In this document: positions 17,836 through 26,189 of the stretch, piece by piece
Layout of the letters: every line of letters starts with the position of its first letter
Numbering within the stretch: the first letter of the stretch is position 1
Origin: Arthrobacter sp. DWC3
GTDB lineage: Bacteria; Actinomycetota; Actinomycetes; Actinomycetales; Micrococcaceae
NCBI RefSeq assembly: GCF_002929375.1
Contig: NZ_PJIP01000002.1
Location: 205,470 to 269,469, forward strand
DNA: 64,000 nucleotides
Direction of reading: 5' to 3'
The notes under the pieces: generated by a model
What the model saw: only the letters and a program-made list of their open reading frames with translations
What the model was told of the DNA's origin: nothing
Database searches by the model: none
Position numbers and translations under genes: made by a program

Positions 17836-19627
17836 AGCCCTGGACTCCCCGTGGGTTGGCGGCGGCGGACAGCACGCCGGTGCCGTGGTCCCTGGCCACG
17901 GAGGACAGGCGTCCGAGCGACCAGTCCCCCGCGCGCGTGACCACGTGGCCCCGGCGTTCGAGGTCGCCGATGACGTCGTCGCCGAGGCGGTCCTCCACCA
18001 CGGCGCCGCCGGGCTCCCAGGTGCGCGGCCAGAAGGACCCTGGGATGGACGTGGTGTGCAGGGACGGGGCGTCGATGGCCTGCTGCGGCGTGTACCCGCC
18101 GACGATCGTGCGGAGGATGTACAGCAGCTGCCACTGGTCCTGCTGGTCGCCGCCCGGGGAGCCGAGGGCCACGACGGGCCTGCCGTCCTTCAGGATCAGC
18201 GTGGGCGTGAGCGTGGTGCGCGGGCGCTTGCCGGGCTGCAGGGTGGACGGGGCGCCGTCCTCCAGCCAGGTCATCTGCAGGCGTGAGCCGAGGCAGAACC
18301 CGAGCTCCGGGATGGTCGGGGAGGACTGCAGCCAGCCGCCGCTCGGCGTCGCGGAGACCATGTTGCCGGCCGCGTCGACGACGTCGATGTGGCACGTGTC
18401 GCCGCGCGTCTCGCCGCTGCGCGACACCGTCGGCTCCCCCACCCCGGCGAAGCCGCCGCTGCCCGCGAGGGCGGGCGGCGTGTAGTGGGTGCGCAGCGGC
18501 GGGGTGAACGGCTGTACGCCGGGAACGGTCCCGGGGCGGAACGCGAGCGATGCCCGATCGGAGATGAGGGCGCGGCGCTCCGCGGCGTACCCGGCCGAGA
18601 GCAGGTACTCCATGGGCACGTCGGCGTCGCCGTAGTAGGCCTCGCGGTCGGCGATGGCGAGCTTCTGCGCCTCGAGGACGGTGTGGGCGCCGAGCGCCGT
18701 GGACGGGTCGAGATGCTCGTCGTCGAACCCGTCGAGGATGGCGAGGGTCTGCAGCAGGGCGGGGCCCTGGCCCCACGGGCCGGTCTTGGCGATGGTGTGG
18801 CCCCGGAACTCGAGCGTGGTCGCCTCCTCGTAGCCTGCCTCGAAGCCGGCGAAGTCCTCGACGGTGATCACGCCCGCATGGTCGAGGCCGGAGGAGTGCC
18901 GGTGCGGCGTCGTCACGAAGGCGGCGGAGGCCTGCGCCACGAGCCCTGTGCGCCACTCGAGCCGGGCGGCGTCGATGCGCTCCGCCCTGCCGGCGCCGTC
19001 CGCGGCGGCGCTGACGAGGGAGCCGAGGACGCGGGCGTAGGCCTCGTTCCGGATGACCTCGCCCTCCCGCGGCGGCCGGCCCTCGGGCATCCAGAGCGCC
19101 GCCGAGGTGGGCCAGTGCTCGGTGAACAGGTCCGCGACGGCGGCGATGGTCGCCCCCACACGGCCCACGACCGGGTGGCCGTCGCGCGCGTACCCGATCG
19201 CGAAGGAGAGGACGTCCGCGAGCTCCCACGTGCCGTGGTCGCGCAGCAGCAGCAGCCAGGCGTCGACGGCGGCGGGGACGGCCGCGGCGAGGGCACCTGC
19301 GCCGGGGACGAGCTCGAGGCCCTCGTCGAGGTAGTGCTCGCGGGTGGCCGCGGCCGGGGCGGGGCCCTGGCCCATGAGGACCACCGGGCGGCCCGGGTCC
19401 CCGGCGGTGGCGAACACGCCGGTCATGTCGCCGCCGGGCCCGTTGAGGTGCGGTTCGACCACGTGGAGGACGAAGGCCCCGGCGACGGCGGCGTCGAACG
19501 CGTTGCCGCCGCGCTCGAGGACGGCCTGCGCGGAGGCGGTGGCGAGCCAGTGCGTGGACGCGGTCATGCCGAACCTGCCCTGGAGGGTGGGACGCGTGGT
19601 GAAGGAGGGAGGGGGCGTGTACGTCAT
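17819..19627 (-). CDS. ggt: Gamma-glutamyltransferase family protein
   Basis: 602-residue Ntn-hydrolase. The autoprocessing/catalytic threonine appears in RGDTCHIDV (Thr about residue 411), with downstream NMVSATPSGGW and LGSPGGD matching the small-subunit signature. The N-terminus shows the GGT pattern ASAQAVLERGGNAFDAAVAGAF and HLNGPGGD. No signal peptide is evident, so it looks cytoplasmic; substrates could be gamma-glutamyl compounds or the reaction may be an acylase. ATG 19627 was chosen; an upstream frame to 19714 lacks a ribosome site. Co-transcribed with the GntR gene. Confidence 0.9.
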   Translation of the reverse strand: MTYTPPPSFTTRPTLQGRFGMTASTHWLATASAQAVLERGGNAFDAAVAGAFVLHVVEPHLNGPGGDMTGVFATAGDPGRPVVLMGQGPAPAAATREHYLDEGLELVPGAGALAAAVPAAVDAWLLLLRDHGTWELADVLSFAIGYARDGHPVVGRVGATIAAVADLFTEHWPTSAALWMPEGRPPREGEVIRNEAYARVLGSLVSAAADGAGRAERIDAARLEWRTGLVAQASAAFVTTPHRHSSGLDHAGVITVEDFAGFEAGYEEATTLEFRGHTIAKTGPWGQGPALLQTLAILDGFDDEHLDPSTALGAHTVLEAQKLAIADREAYYGDADVPMEYLLSAGYAAERRALISDRASLAFRPGTVPGVQPFTPPLRTHYTPPALAGSGGFAGVGEPTVSRSGETRGDTCHIDVVDAAGNMVSATPSGGWLQSSPTIPELGFCLGSRLQMTWLEDGAPSTLQPGKRPRTTLTPTLILKDGRPVVALGSPGGDQQDQWQLLYILRTIVGGYTPQQAIDAPSLHTTSIPGSFWPRTWEPGGAVVEDRLGDDVIGDLERRGHVVTRAGDWSLGRLSSVARDHGTGVLSAAANPRGVQGYAAGR

Positions 19628-19663
19628 CGTCGTCACTTTCGGCTGGAGACCCTGTGCGATCGC

Positions 19664-19719
19664 ATTGAATACAATCACCGGTACGACGATAAGCTTCGTA
19701 TACATTCGCGGCAAGGTCG
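19664..19719. promoter_or_regulatory. Divergent promoters and operators between ggt and DUF1275
   Basis: Minus strand: TTGCCG, 17 bases, TATCGT reads toward ggt. Plus strand: TTGAAT, 17 bases, GATAAG reads toward DUF1275. Two symmetrical A+T-rich sites lie here: ATTGAATACAAT (19664-19675) and a site centred on GTATAC (19698-19703), the latter inside the ggt promoter spacer. FadR-type GntR regulators commonly bind GTATAC-centred sites, so the adjacent regulator is the likely occupant. The whole 107-base gap is unusually A+T-rich for this genome. Confidence 0.5.
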
Positions 19720-19734
19720 AGACCGAAGGACACC

Positions 19735-20460
19735 ATGCTGAAGACGAACCGGCCGGCTACGGACCGCTTGCATCTGTGGCTCATGCTCGCGCTCACGTTC
19801 TCCACGGGCGTGATCGACGCCGTCGGCTACCTGGGGCTCGACCGCGTGTTCACGGGCAACATGACCGGCAACGTGGTGCTCCTGGGCATGGCCTTCGCCG
19901 GCGGCGCCGAACTCCCGATCCTGCGGCCGGCGCTCGCCCTCGCCTTCTTCATGGTCGGCGCGGCCCTCGCGGGCCGGGTGCTGCGGAGGGCGCCGGAGGG
20001 GTGGTCGGGCCGCACCTCGGGCACCCTCCTGGCCGTGTCGGTCGGCCTGACGGCGCTCGCGGTGTACGTGGCGCTCGTCGACGTCCACGCCGAGGAGGTG
20101 CTCGGCAGCATCACGACGTCGGTGCTCGCCACCATGATGGGCGTCCAGGCCGCGACGGCGAAGCGCCTCAAGGTCGCGGAGATCACCACCGTCGTGGTGA
20201 CCTCCACGATCACCGGCCTGGCCTCGGACTCCCGCCTCGCCGGCGGCAGGAGCCCGTTCTGGGCGCGTCGTGCCTCCGCGATCGTGCTCATCATGGCGGG
20301 TGCGGTGGTGGGCGCGCTCACGCTCTCCGTGGGCCTCTGGCTCGGGGTCGCGGTGTCCGCGCTGCTCTCCGCCGTCGTCACCCTCCTCGGCCACCGCCGC
20401 CACCGGCAGGACCACAGGGAGGAAATCGCAGGGACGGCCAGGGAATCCGCACTACGGTAG
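19735..20460 (+). CDS. DUF1275 (YoaK) family membrane protein
   Basis: 241 residues with about six hydrophobic segments. Family hallmarks: LTFSTGVIDAVGYLGLDRVFTGNMTGNVVLLG at the N-terminus and ATMMGVQAATAKRL, TVVVTSTITGLASD in the middle (quoted in parts). Function of the family is unknown; a transporter role is assumed. It is divergent from ggt and may share its regulator. The CPBP protease starts four bases after its stop but has its own promoter. Confidence 0.92.
   Translation: MLKTNRPATDRLHLWLMLALTFSTGVIDAVGYLGLDRVFTGNMTGNVVLLGMAFAGGAELPILRPALALAFFMVGAALAGRVLRRAPEGWSGRTSGTLLAVSVGLTALAVYVALVDVHAEEVLGSITTSVLATMMGVQAATAKRLKVAEITTVVVTSTITGLASDSRLAGGRSPFWARRASAIVLIMAGAVVGALTLSVGLWLGVAVSALLSAVVTLLGHRRHRQDHREEIAGTARESALR
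20453..20458 (+). promoter_or_regulatory. -10 box of leaderless promoter for the CPBP gene
   Basis: TACGGT overlaps the end of DUF1275 and is followed by six bases and the ATG at 20465. Confidence 0.45.
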
Positions 20461-20464
20461 GACC

Positions 20465-21784
20465 ATGCAACAGGTCGACGGACAGTACGAATTCCACCGC
20501 CTGGCCCTTTCGTGGCCGCGGCACCGCTGGTGGAGACCGCTCCTCACGGCACTGCTCGGCTTCGTGTTCTACATCGTCTTCCTCCTGGTGGTCGTGGTGG
20601 CGGGCCTGGGCCTGGCGTTCCTCTCGCCCACCGGGGTGGATCCGTACCTCGACGCCCTGACCGTGCTGGACCTCACCAACCCGGTGATGTTCGCCTTCAC
20701 CCTGGTGTCACTCATCCTGATGATCCCGGCGCTCGCCCTGGCGTCGCTGATCACGGGACCGAAGCCCATCGGCCTGCTGTCCTCCGTGGCCGGCCGGATC
20801 CGCTGGCGCTGGCTCGCGGTCTGCACGGGGGTCGCCCTGGCCGTCTTCCTCGCCAGCCTCGCCGTCTCCACCGGGATCGGGTTCCTCTTCCCCGAGGAGG
20901 CCGCCCCGGCACCCGTCCAGCAGGACACCACGATCCTCCTCGTCATGCTGGCGCTCTCCCTCCTCGCCGTCCCGTTCCAGGCCGCTGCGGAGGAGTACGT
21001 CTTCCGGGGTTTCCTGATGCAGGCCATCGGCAGCTGGCTGCGGCACCCGGCCTACGCGATCCTGCTCCCGGTGCCCCTGTTCGTCCTGGGGCACGGCTAC
21101 GATCCGCTGGGCCAGACGGACGTGGCGCTCTTCGCGATCTTCGCCGGGTGGATCAGCTGGCGCACGGGCGGGCTCGAGGCCGCGATCGCCGTCCACGCCA
21201 TCAACAACATGACCATCTTCGCGCTCGGCGCCTTCGGGCTCGTGGACGTGAACTCCACCGAGGGCTCGGTGAGCGGGCTGGTGGTGTCCGCCCTGACCAT
21301 GGGTGTCACCGCCGTGGTCATCGTGCGCCTGGCGGACCGCCGGGGCATCGACCGCACGCGCACCGTCGTGCCGCAGCCGGTGCTGCACCTGGCCGCTCCG
21401 TACCCCGGCGGGCGCGGCGCGCACTCCACGCTCCTGCCGGCGGACCCGGACGTCCCCCCGTGGACACGGACGCGCACCCGGAAGGCGGAGCCGGCGCAGC
21501 CTCCGGCGGACGAGCCCCTGGTGCCGCTCCGTCCTCCCGCACCCCGTTCCGCGGCCGGCCCCGCGCCCGGCCCCACGCCCCTCCGCACCCCCTCCGCTGC
21601 GTCTGCTCCCACCCCCACCTCTGCTCCTCCCCCGGCTCTCCCCGCCCGGGAGCCCGGCGACGACCGCCACCCCTCCGGCCCCGCCCACCCGGGCGGCCCC
21701 GGCTATCCCCCCGGCGTCGCGCACCCCACCGGGCCGGGCCACCCCGGGGCCGGTCCGTCAGCAGCCCGGCAGGACGGCGAATAG
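20465..21784 (+). CDS. CPBP family intramembrane metalloprotease with Pro-rich tail
   Basis: 439 residues. About eight hydrophobic segments fill the first 300 residues. The CPBP (Abi) motifs are present: EEYVFRG (E-E-x3-R) around residue 178, the H-x3-like FVLGHGY and the third motif VHAINNMT. Such proteases process prenyl-type or peptide substrates, or act in bacteriocin immunity. The last ~130 residues are a disordered Pro/Ala/Gly-rich tail not found in the core family, presumably cytoplasmic. Convergent with the pentapeptide protein, seven bases apart. Confidence 0.88.
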   Translation: MQQVDGQYEFHRLALSWPRHRWWRPLLTALLGFVFYIVFLLVVVVAGLGLAFLSPTGVDPYLDALTVLDLTNPVMFAFTLVSLILMIPALALASLITGPKPIGLLSSVAGRIRWRWLAVCTGVALAVFLASLAVSTGIGFLFPEEAAPAPVQQDTTILLVMLALSLLAVPFQAAAEEYVFRGFLMQAIGSWLRHPAYAILLPVPLFVLGHGYDPLGQTDVALFAIFAGWISWRTGGLEAAIAVHAINNMTIFALGAFGLVDVNSTEGSVSGLVVSALTMGVTAVVIVRLADRRGIDRTRTVVPQPVLHLAAPYPGGRGAHSTLLPADPDVPPWTRTRTRKAEPAQPPADEPLVPLRPPAPRSAAGPAPGPTPLRTPSAASAPTPTSAPPPALPAREPGDDRHPSGPAHPGGPGYPPGVAHPTGPGHPGAGPSAARQDGE

Positions 21785-21791
21785 TTCGGGG

Positions 21792-22463
21792 TCAGTCCTC
21801 GACCCGCAGGCCCATGCTCTCGGCGAGGAAGGGCGCCAGCAGCTGCAGCTGGTACTCGTCGACCGTGGCGCCGCGCAGCCCGTCGAGGCCCTGGAGGCTG
21901 CGGAAGCTGCTGGTGCGCAGGTCGGTATCGCGGAGCTGTGCACCGTCGAGCGTCAGCGTGCCGATGGTGCAGTCCACCAGGGCGAGCCGCGTCGCCTTCA
22001 CGCCCGTGAGGTCCAGCTCCCCGATGATGCAGCCGCTCACCAGGACGTCCGTCAGCCGCGCACTGCGGAGATTCACGTAGTCGAGCTTGCCGCCGTCGAG
22101 GTGGACCGCGTCGAGCCGGCTGTCGTAGAGCTCGGCGGACCCCCAGCGCGTGCTGCGCAGCGAGGTCTCCCGCCAGCTGCTCCGCGGGGCGCGGAAGACC
22201 GGGGCGAAGAGGTCCTCGAACGCGCACTCGATGATCCGGGCTCCACGCAGCTCGGTGTCGTTCAGCGAGACCCCCTCGAGCACGCACTCCTGCAGCGTGA
22301 TCCCGGCGAGCTCCTCGCCGTCGAGGGCCAGCCGCTCGTAGTGCTCGCCCTCGCGGTGGTCGCCGTCGAGCAGGTGCGGTTCGTCCACGCGCGTTCCGCC
22401 CTGCGGGGGGCGGAGGGACAGGCGCGGTGCCTGGGTGGCGCTGCGCGTCGATGGCCGTGGCAT
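21792..22463 (-). CDS. Pentapeptide-repeat protein
   Basis: 223 residues. A region of about residues 60-190 consists of repeating A/C/L-x-L/F-x-x units (ITLQECVLEGVSLNDTELRG, ARLTDVLVSGCIIGELDLTG, AQLRDTDLRT), which fold into a right-handed quadrilateral beta-helix. Some members mimic DNA and protect gyrase; no such role is shown here. ATG at 22463 is preferred; the frame is open further upstream to 22520 without a ribosome site. Confidence 0.82.
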   Translation of the reverse strand: MPRPSTRSATQAPRLSLRPPQGGTRVDEPHLLDGDHREGEHYERLALDGEELAGITLQECVLEGVSLNDTELRGARIIECAFEDLFAPVFRAPRSSWRETSLRSTRWGSAELYDSRLDAVHLDGGKLDYVNLRSARLTDVLVSGCIIGELDLTGVKATRLALVDCTIGTLTLDGAQLRDTDLRTSSFRSLQGLDGLRGATVDEYQLQLLAPFLAESMGLRVED

Positions 22464-22618
22464 TCCGGGATCCGTTCGTCGTTCGTGCCGCAGGGCACCT
22501 GCAGCCGGACCTCCATCCAATCACCCGCGCTCCTCGGGGGCCTCCCCGCAGGGGGCGACCCGGCGGCGGCTCCGTGCTTTACTTGGGTGCATTCGTCCGG
22601 CCAGGGGGAGGAAGACCG

Positions 22619-23092
22619 ATGAGCAGCGACCCGATGCAGTCCACCTACGACCCGCGCTACGAGGGCATCTACCAGCGCGGAGGCGCCGCGGAGTCGGTCC
22701 CGGACATGGCCCCCTCGCGCATGGCCTCACCGGCGCCGCTCGCCCCCGCGCTGCCCGACGAGCCGGCGCCCGCCGTCGGGACCTCCGCCATCCGCGAGGT
22801 GGCGGCTCCCACGCAGGAGGCTCCGGTCGCGCCCGGCAATCCCTACGACCGGTGGGGATGGATCACCGCGGGCGTGCTCGTCGGGCTCGGGATGTTCTTC
22901 TTCGCCGCGCCGTCGATCTACGCGCAGCAGTACGCGGAGTCCTTCACCCCGGGGCAGAGCTACGTGTCCCCGTGGTACGACAGGACGATCTTCGCCGCAC
23001 CCGTGCTGCTCCTGCTGGGCATCACGACCGCCGTCGCCCAGCTCTTCGTGCTCTCCATCCGCCACACCCTGACCACCATCCCCACCCGTTGA
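22619..23092 (+). CDS. Small membrane protein with Pro-rich N-terminus
   Basis: 157 residues. The first ~75 residues are Pro/Ala-rich and polar. Two hydrophobic segments follow (about 82-100, ITAGVLVGLGMFFFAAPSIY, and 122-145), joined by an aromatic-rich loop (SFTPGQSYVSPWYDR). The ATG has a strong GGGGGAGGAAG just upstream. Family not recognised. Confidence 0.68.
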   Translation: MSSDPMQSTYDPRYEGIYQRGGAAESVPDMAPSRMASPAPLAPALPDEPAPAVGTSAIREVAAPTQEAPVAPGNPYDRWGWITAGVLVGLGMFFFAAPSIYAQQYAESFTPGQSYVSPWYDRTIFAAPVLLLLGITTAVAQLFVLSIRHTLTTIPTR

Positions 23093-23116
23093 CGGTCCGC
23101 TGAGCTCCTGCCGACC

Positions 23117-23143
23117 ACCCGCCGGCCCCCCGACCGGCGGGGT
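23117..23143 (+). terminator. GC hairpin between the 22619 gene and glsA
   Basis: ACCCGCCGG, eight-base loop, CCGGCGGGGT. No U-tract follows. It lies 25 bases after the stop of the membrane protein and 26 bases before glsA, a suitable place for a terminator. Confidence 0.45.
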
Positions 23144-23155
23144 CCCACCGCCCCG

Positions 23156-23161
23156 TAGGGT
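23156..23161 (+). promoter_or_regulatory. -10 box of leaderless promoter for glsA
   Basis: TAGGGT is followed by seven bases (GGGAAGC) and the ATG at 23169. The spacer could not act as a Shine-Dalgarno if transcription begins at the A of ATG. Confidence 0.4.
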
Positions 23162-23168
23162 GGGAAGC

Positions 23169-24983
23169 ATGGAATCACCGATCGAGAGCTACCTGCGGAC
23201 CATCCACCGGGAGATCTCGGATCTGAAGGACGGCAAGCCGTACAGCACCATCCCCGCCATGGCGAACGTGGACCCCGACAACTTCGGCATCTGCCTGACC
23301 ACCGTGGACGGCTACATGTACGAGGTCGGTGACACGCGCGAGGAGTTCACCATCCAGTCCATCTCGAAGCCCTTCACCTACGGGCTGGCGCTCTCCGACC
23401 TCGGGATGGACGCCGTGGACGCGAAGGTGGACGTGGAGCCCTCCGGCAACTCGTTCAACGAGATCTCGCTCGCGCCGGGCACCGGCCGCCCCGCGAACGC
23501 GATGATCAACGCCGGCGCCCTCACGGCCACGTCCCTCGTGCAGTCCCGCGGCGGCAACCGGCGCTTCAAGCGCATCCTCAGCACCTACTCGCACTTCGCC
23601 GGACGCCAGCTCGGCGTGGACGAGGAGATCTTCCGGTCCGAACTGGACCACGGCCACCGCAACCGCGCCCTGGCCTACCTCCTGCGGTCGTTCGGCATCA
23701 TCGAGGACGATCCGACGCCCGTCATCGAGGACTACTTCCGGCAGTGCTCCGTGATGGTCAACTGCATCGACCTGTCCGTCATGGCGGCCACGCTCGCGAA
23801 CTCGGGCCGCAACCCGCTGACGGGCGTGGAGGCCATGGACCTCCTCGCCGTCGAACGGGTGCTGTCCGTGATGACCACGTGCGGCATGTACGACGACGCC
23901 GGCTCGTGGATCAGCACGGTGGGCATGCCCGCCAAGAGCGGCGTGGGCGGCGGGACGATCGCCGTGCTGCCCGGCCAGGTGGGACTCGCGGTGTACTCGC
24001 CGCCGCTCGACGAGCACGGCAGCAGCGTGCGCGGCATGGCGACGAGCCAGCGCATGTCGCGTGACATGGAGCTGCACTTCGTACGCGCGGCGCGGGCAGG
24101 CCGCTCGGCCATCCGCGCCACCTACGACATCCTGGCCGCGCCCTCGGGGATCCGGCGTACCGACGAGGCCATGGACGTGCTGCGCGCGCACGGGCACCAG
24201 GCCATGGTGATCGAGCTCAACGGCGACCTCCTGTTCGCGGGCACCGAGTCCATGGTGCGCGAGCTGAGCGGGCTCGACGACGACGTCGACTTCGTGATCC
24301 TCGACCTGCGCCGCGTCGACGAGGTGGCGGACGTCTCCCTCCGCCTGCTCGGAGAGGTGCGCGAGAACCTCACGAAGGTGGACTGCGACCTGGTGCTGAT
24401 CGACGGCGAGGGCACCCTCGCCGAGACCTTCAAGGACGTCGACCGGCCCGTCCCCACCTTCGACACCCGCACGGCGGCCGTCGAATGGTGCGAGAACGAG
24501 CTCATCACCCGGTACGGCGGCGACCTCCTGCTCCCCGCGACGGTCGAGGTGTCGCAGTGCCCGGCCCTCAACCCGCTCTCCGACGAGGACGTCGAGGCCC
24601 TCACGGCGCACATGGAGGACCGCACCTACGAGAAGGGCCACGTGGTGCGGCGCGTCGGGCAGACGTTCGGCGGCGTGTACTTCATCCTCTCCGGCAGGAT
24701 CGTCACCTCGGTGCCCGGGCCCACGGGCGAACGCCTCAAGCTCACCACCCTGAGCGCGGGGATGACGTTCGGCGAGCTGGCCCTCGGCAGCGACGACCGC
24801 CAGGAGACCACCGTCAAGGCCCTCGAGGACGTCCACGTCAAGGTGCTCACGGCCCAGGCCATCCGGACCGTCGAGAAGGAGGACCCGCGGCTCGCCGTCG
24901 AACTCTGGAAGGCGCTCACCCGGGACGCCTACACGCGCGTGGACCTGTACCTCCGGGAGACCGCGGTGCGGGTGCGCGACTAG
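23169..24983 (+). CDS. glsA: Glutaminase A fused to STAS and cyclic-nucleotide-binding domains
   Basis: 604 residues, twice the size of plain GlsA. Residues ~20-310 are the serine-dependent glutaminase (L-Gln to L-Glu + NH3) with the SxxK pair at QSISKPF (S64, K67), INAGAL, YFRQCSVMVN and PAKSGVGGGI-like MPAKSGVGGGT. Residues ~335-450 form a STAS domain (VDFVILDLRRVDEVADVS). Residues ~470-600 form a cNMP-binding fold (RTYEKGHVVRRVGQ, GVYFILSGRI, TFGELALGS). The added domains suggest allosteric control by a nucleotide, though the phosphate-binding arginine of true cAMP binders is not obvious (SDDRQETTV follows GELAL). Confidence 0.93.
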   Translation: MESPIESYLRTIHREISDLKDGKPYSTIPAMANVDPDNFGICLTTVDGYMYEVGDTREEFTIQSISKPFTYGLALSDLGMDAVDAKVDVEPSGNSFNEISLAPGTGRPANAMINAGALTATSLVQSRGGNRRFKRILSTYSHFAGRQLGVDEEIFRSELDHGHRNRALAYLLRSFGIIEDDPTPVIEDYFRQCSVMVNCIDLSVMAATLANSGRNPLTGVEAMDLLAVERVLSVMTTCGMYDDAGSWISTVGMPAKSGVGGGTIAVLPGQVGLAVYSPPLDEHGSSVRGMATSQRMSRDMELHFVRAARAGRSAIRATYDILAAPSGIRRTDEAMDVLRAHGHQAMVIELNGDLLFAGTESMVRELSGLDDDVDFVILDLRRVDEVADVSLRLLGEVRENLTKVDCDLVLIDGEGTLAETFKDVDRPVPTFDTRTAAVEWCENELITRYGGDLLLPATVEVSQCPALNPLSDEDVEALTAHMEDRTYEKGHVVRRVGQTFGGVYFILSGRIVTSVPGPTGERLKLTTLSAGMTFGELALGSDDRQETTVKALEDVHVKVLTAQAIRTVEKEDPRLAVELWKALTRDAYTRVDLYLRETAVRVRD

Positions 24984-25250
24984 CGGTCCGGCCCTGCCGG
25001 GCCGGCCTCGGCCGACGCCTCGAGGTTCCGCGGCGTGCGCCGGATGTTCGTGCGCCGGAACGCCGCGAAGGTGGTGCCGCCGGTGGCCACGTCGTCGAAC
25101 GCCTGCGCGGCGGCGTCGTGCCAGGGCCTGTCGTCCGCCCACGTCCCGGTGACGAGCGTGCCGCCGTCGCGCTCCTCGAACGTGTACCGCCACGACGCGA
25201 TGCGGGCGGGGACCCGGCGCTCGGCGCCGCCGATCGCGTCCGGGACGGAG
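24980..25250 (-). pseudogene. 3' remnant of an SRPBCC (START-like) protein
   Basis: The minus-strand frame ending at 24980 reads RIASWRYTFEERDGGTLVTG, then TWADDRPWHDA and TNIRRTPRNLEA, which matches the C-terminal half of actinobacterial SRPBCC polyketide-cyclase-like proteins (W-x-Y-x-F/L-E then T-x-V-T-E/G and L-x-N-L-K). No start codon or N-terminal half is present. Its TAG stop shares the CTAG tetranucleotide with the glsA stop. It occupies most of the 360-base gap before the epimerase gene. Confidence 0.55.
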
Positions 25251-25329
25251 ATGACCCGACCCCTGCGCCCCCTAGACTGGCGACGTGCGTGGCCGAGCCG
25301 GCCGACGGCGACCGGGAGGAAGTAGTGGC

Positions 25330-25347
25330 ATGAGGACAGCGCGATGA
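25330..25347 (+). CDS. Possible five-codon upstream ORF (MRTAR) coupled to the epimerase
   Basis: ATG at 25330 is preceded by GGGAGGAAG at a normal ribosome spacing. The frame ends in TGA overlapping the ATG of the next gene (ATGA). The epimerase itself has no better ribosome site, so translation may reach it by re-initiation. Confidence 0.35.
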   Translation: MRTAR

Positions 25348-26189
25348 CGGTGCTGATAGCGGGCTGCGGGGACCTCGGCACCGAGGTGGGGCTGCGGCTC
25401 GCCACGCGTGGCGAGCGCGTGGTCGGCTGGCGCCGCTCCCCCGGCCGGCTCCCCCGGGCCATCGAGGGCGTGGCCGCGGACCTGACCCGGACGCTGCCGC
25501 CGGTCCCCGCGGACACCGAGGTCGTGGTGATCGCGACGGCGGCCGGCGAGCGCACCGAGGCCGCCTACCGCAGCGCCTACGTGGAGGCGACGGCCAATGT
25601 ACTGGATGCCCTCGAGCGCGACGGCGTCGCCCCGCGGCGCATCCTCTTCGTCTCGTCCACGGCGGTGTACGGGGACTTCGACGGTGCCCTCGTCACGGAG
25701 GACTCACCGGCGGAGAGCACGGCGCCCACGGCGCGCCTCGTGCGCGAGGCCGAGCAGGTGCTCCTGGACCGGTCGGACCGCGGTACGGTCCTCCGGCTCT
25801 CGGGGATCTACGGGCCGGGCCGCACGCGCCTGATCGACCAGGTGCGGTCCGGTGCGGCCGTGCTGCCGGCGGAAGCGCAGTGGACCAACCGGATCCACCG
25901 CGACGACGCCGCGGCGGCGATCGTGCATCTCGTCACGGCGGTCGCGGAGCCCGCACCCGTCTACCTCGGCAGCGACGAGCTGCCCGTGGACCTCGGGGAG
26001 GTGCTGCGGTTCCTCGCCGCGGAGCTCGGCCTGCCGGAGCCGCCGCGCGGCGAGGCGGCGTCGACCCGCGGTGGCGCGCGCCGCGTGGACAGCGGACTGC
26101 TGCGCTCCACGGGGTTCTCCTTCACCTATCCGACGTACCGGGAGGGCTACCGCGCCGTGCTCGCCGGGCAGGGCGTCAGGCACCCGTAG
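25344..26189 (+). CDS. NAD(P)-dependent epimerase/dehydratase family protein (YeeZ-like)
   Basis: 281 residues. The Rossmann start is short: MTVLIAGCGDLGTEVGLRLA (G-x-G-x2-G). RILFVSSTAVYGDFDG and TVLRLSGIYGPGRTRL match the extended SDR pattern; the usual YxxxK is not obvious after AVYG, as in the YeeZ/SDR-a5 branch. Substrate unknown. The start overlaps a five-codon upstream ORF. The 3' end overlaps the convergent glycosyltransferase by 14 bases. Confidence 0.82.
   Translation: MTVLIAGCGDLGTEVGLRLATRGERVVGWRRSPGRLPRAIEGVAADLTRTLPPVPADTEVVVIATAAGERTEAAYRSAYVEATANVLDALERDGVAPRRILFVSSTAVYGDFDGALVTEDSPAESTAPTARLVREAEQVLLDRSDRGTVLRLSGIYGPGRTRLIDQVRSGAAVLPAEAQWTNRIHRDDAAAAIVHLVTAVAEPAPVYLGSDELPVDLGEVLRFLAAELGLPEPPRGEAASTRGGARRVDSGLLRSTGFSFTYPTYREGYRAVLAGQGVRHP

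Noticed and set aside
23175-25193. 672-codon open frame on the minus strand over glsA
   Set aside because: Antisense shadow of the glutaminase in GC-rich DNA. Only glsA shows motifs.
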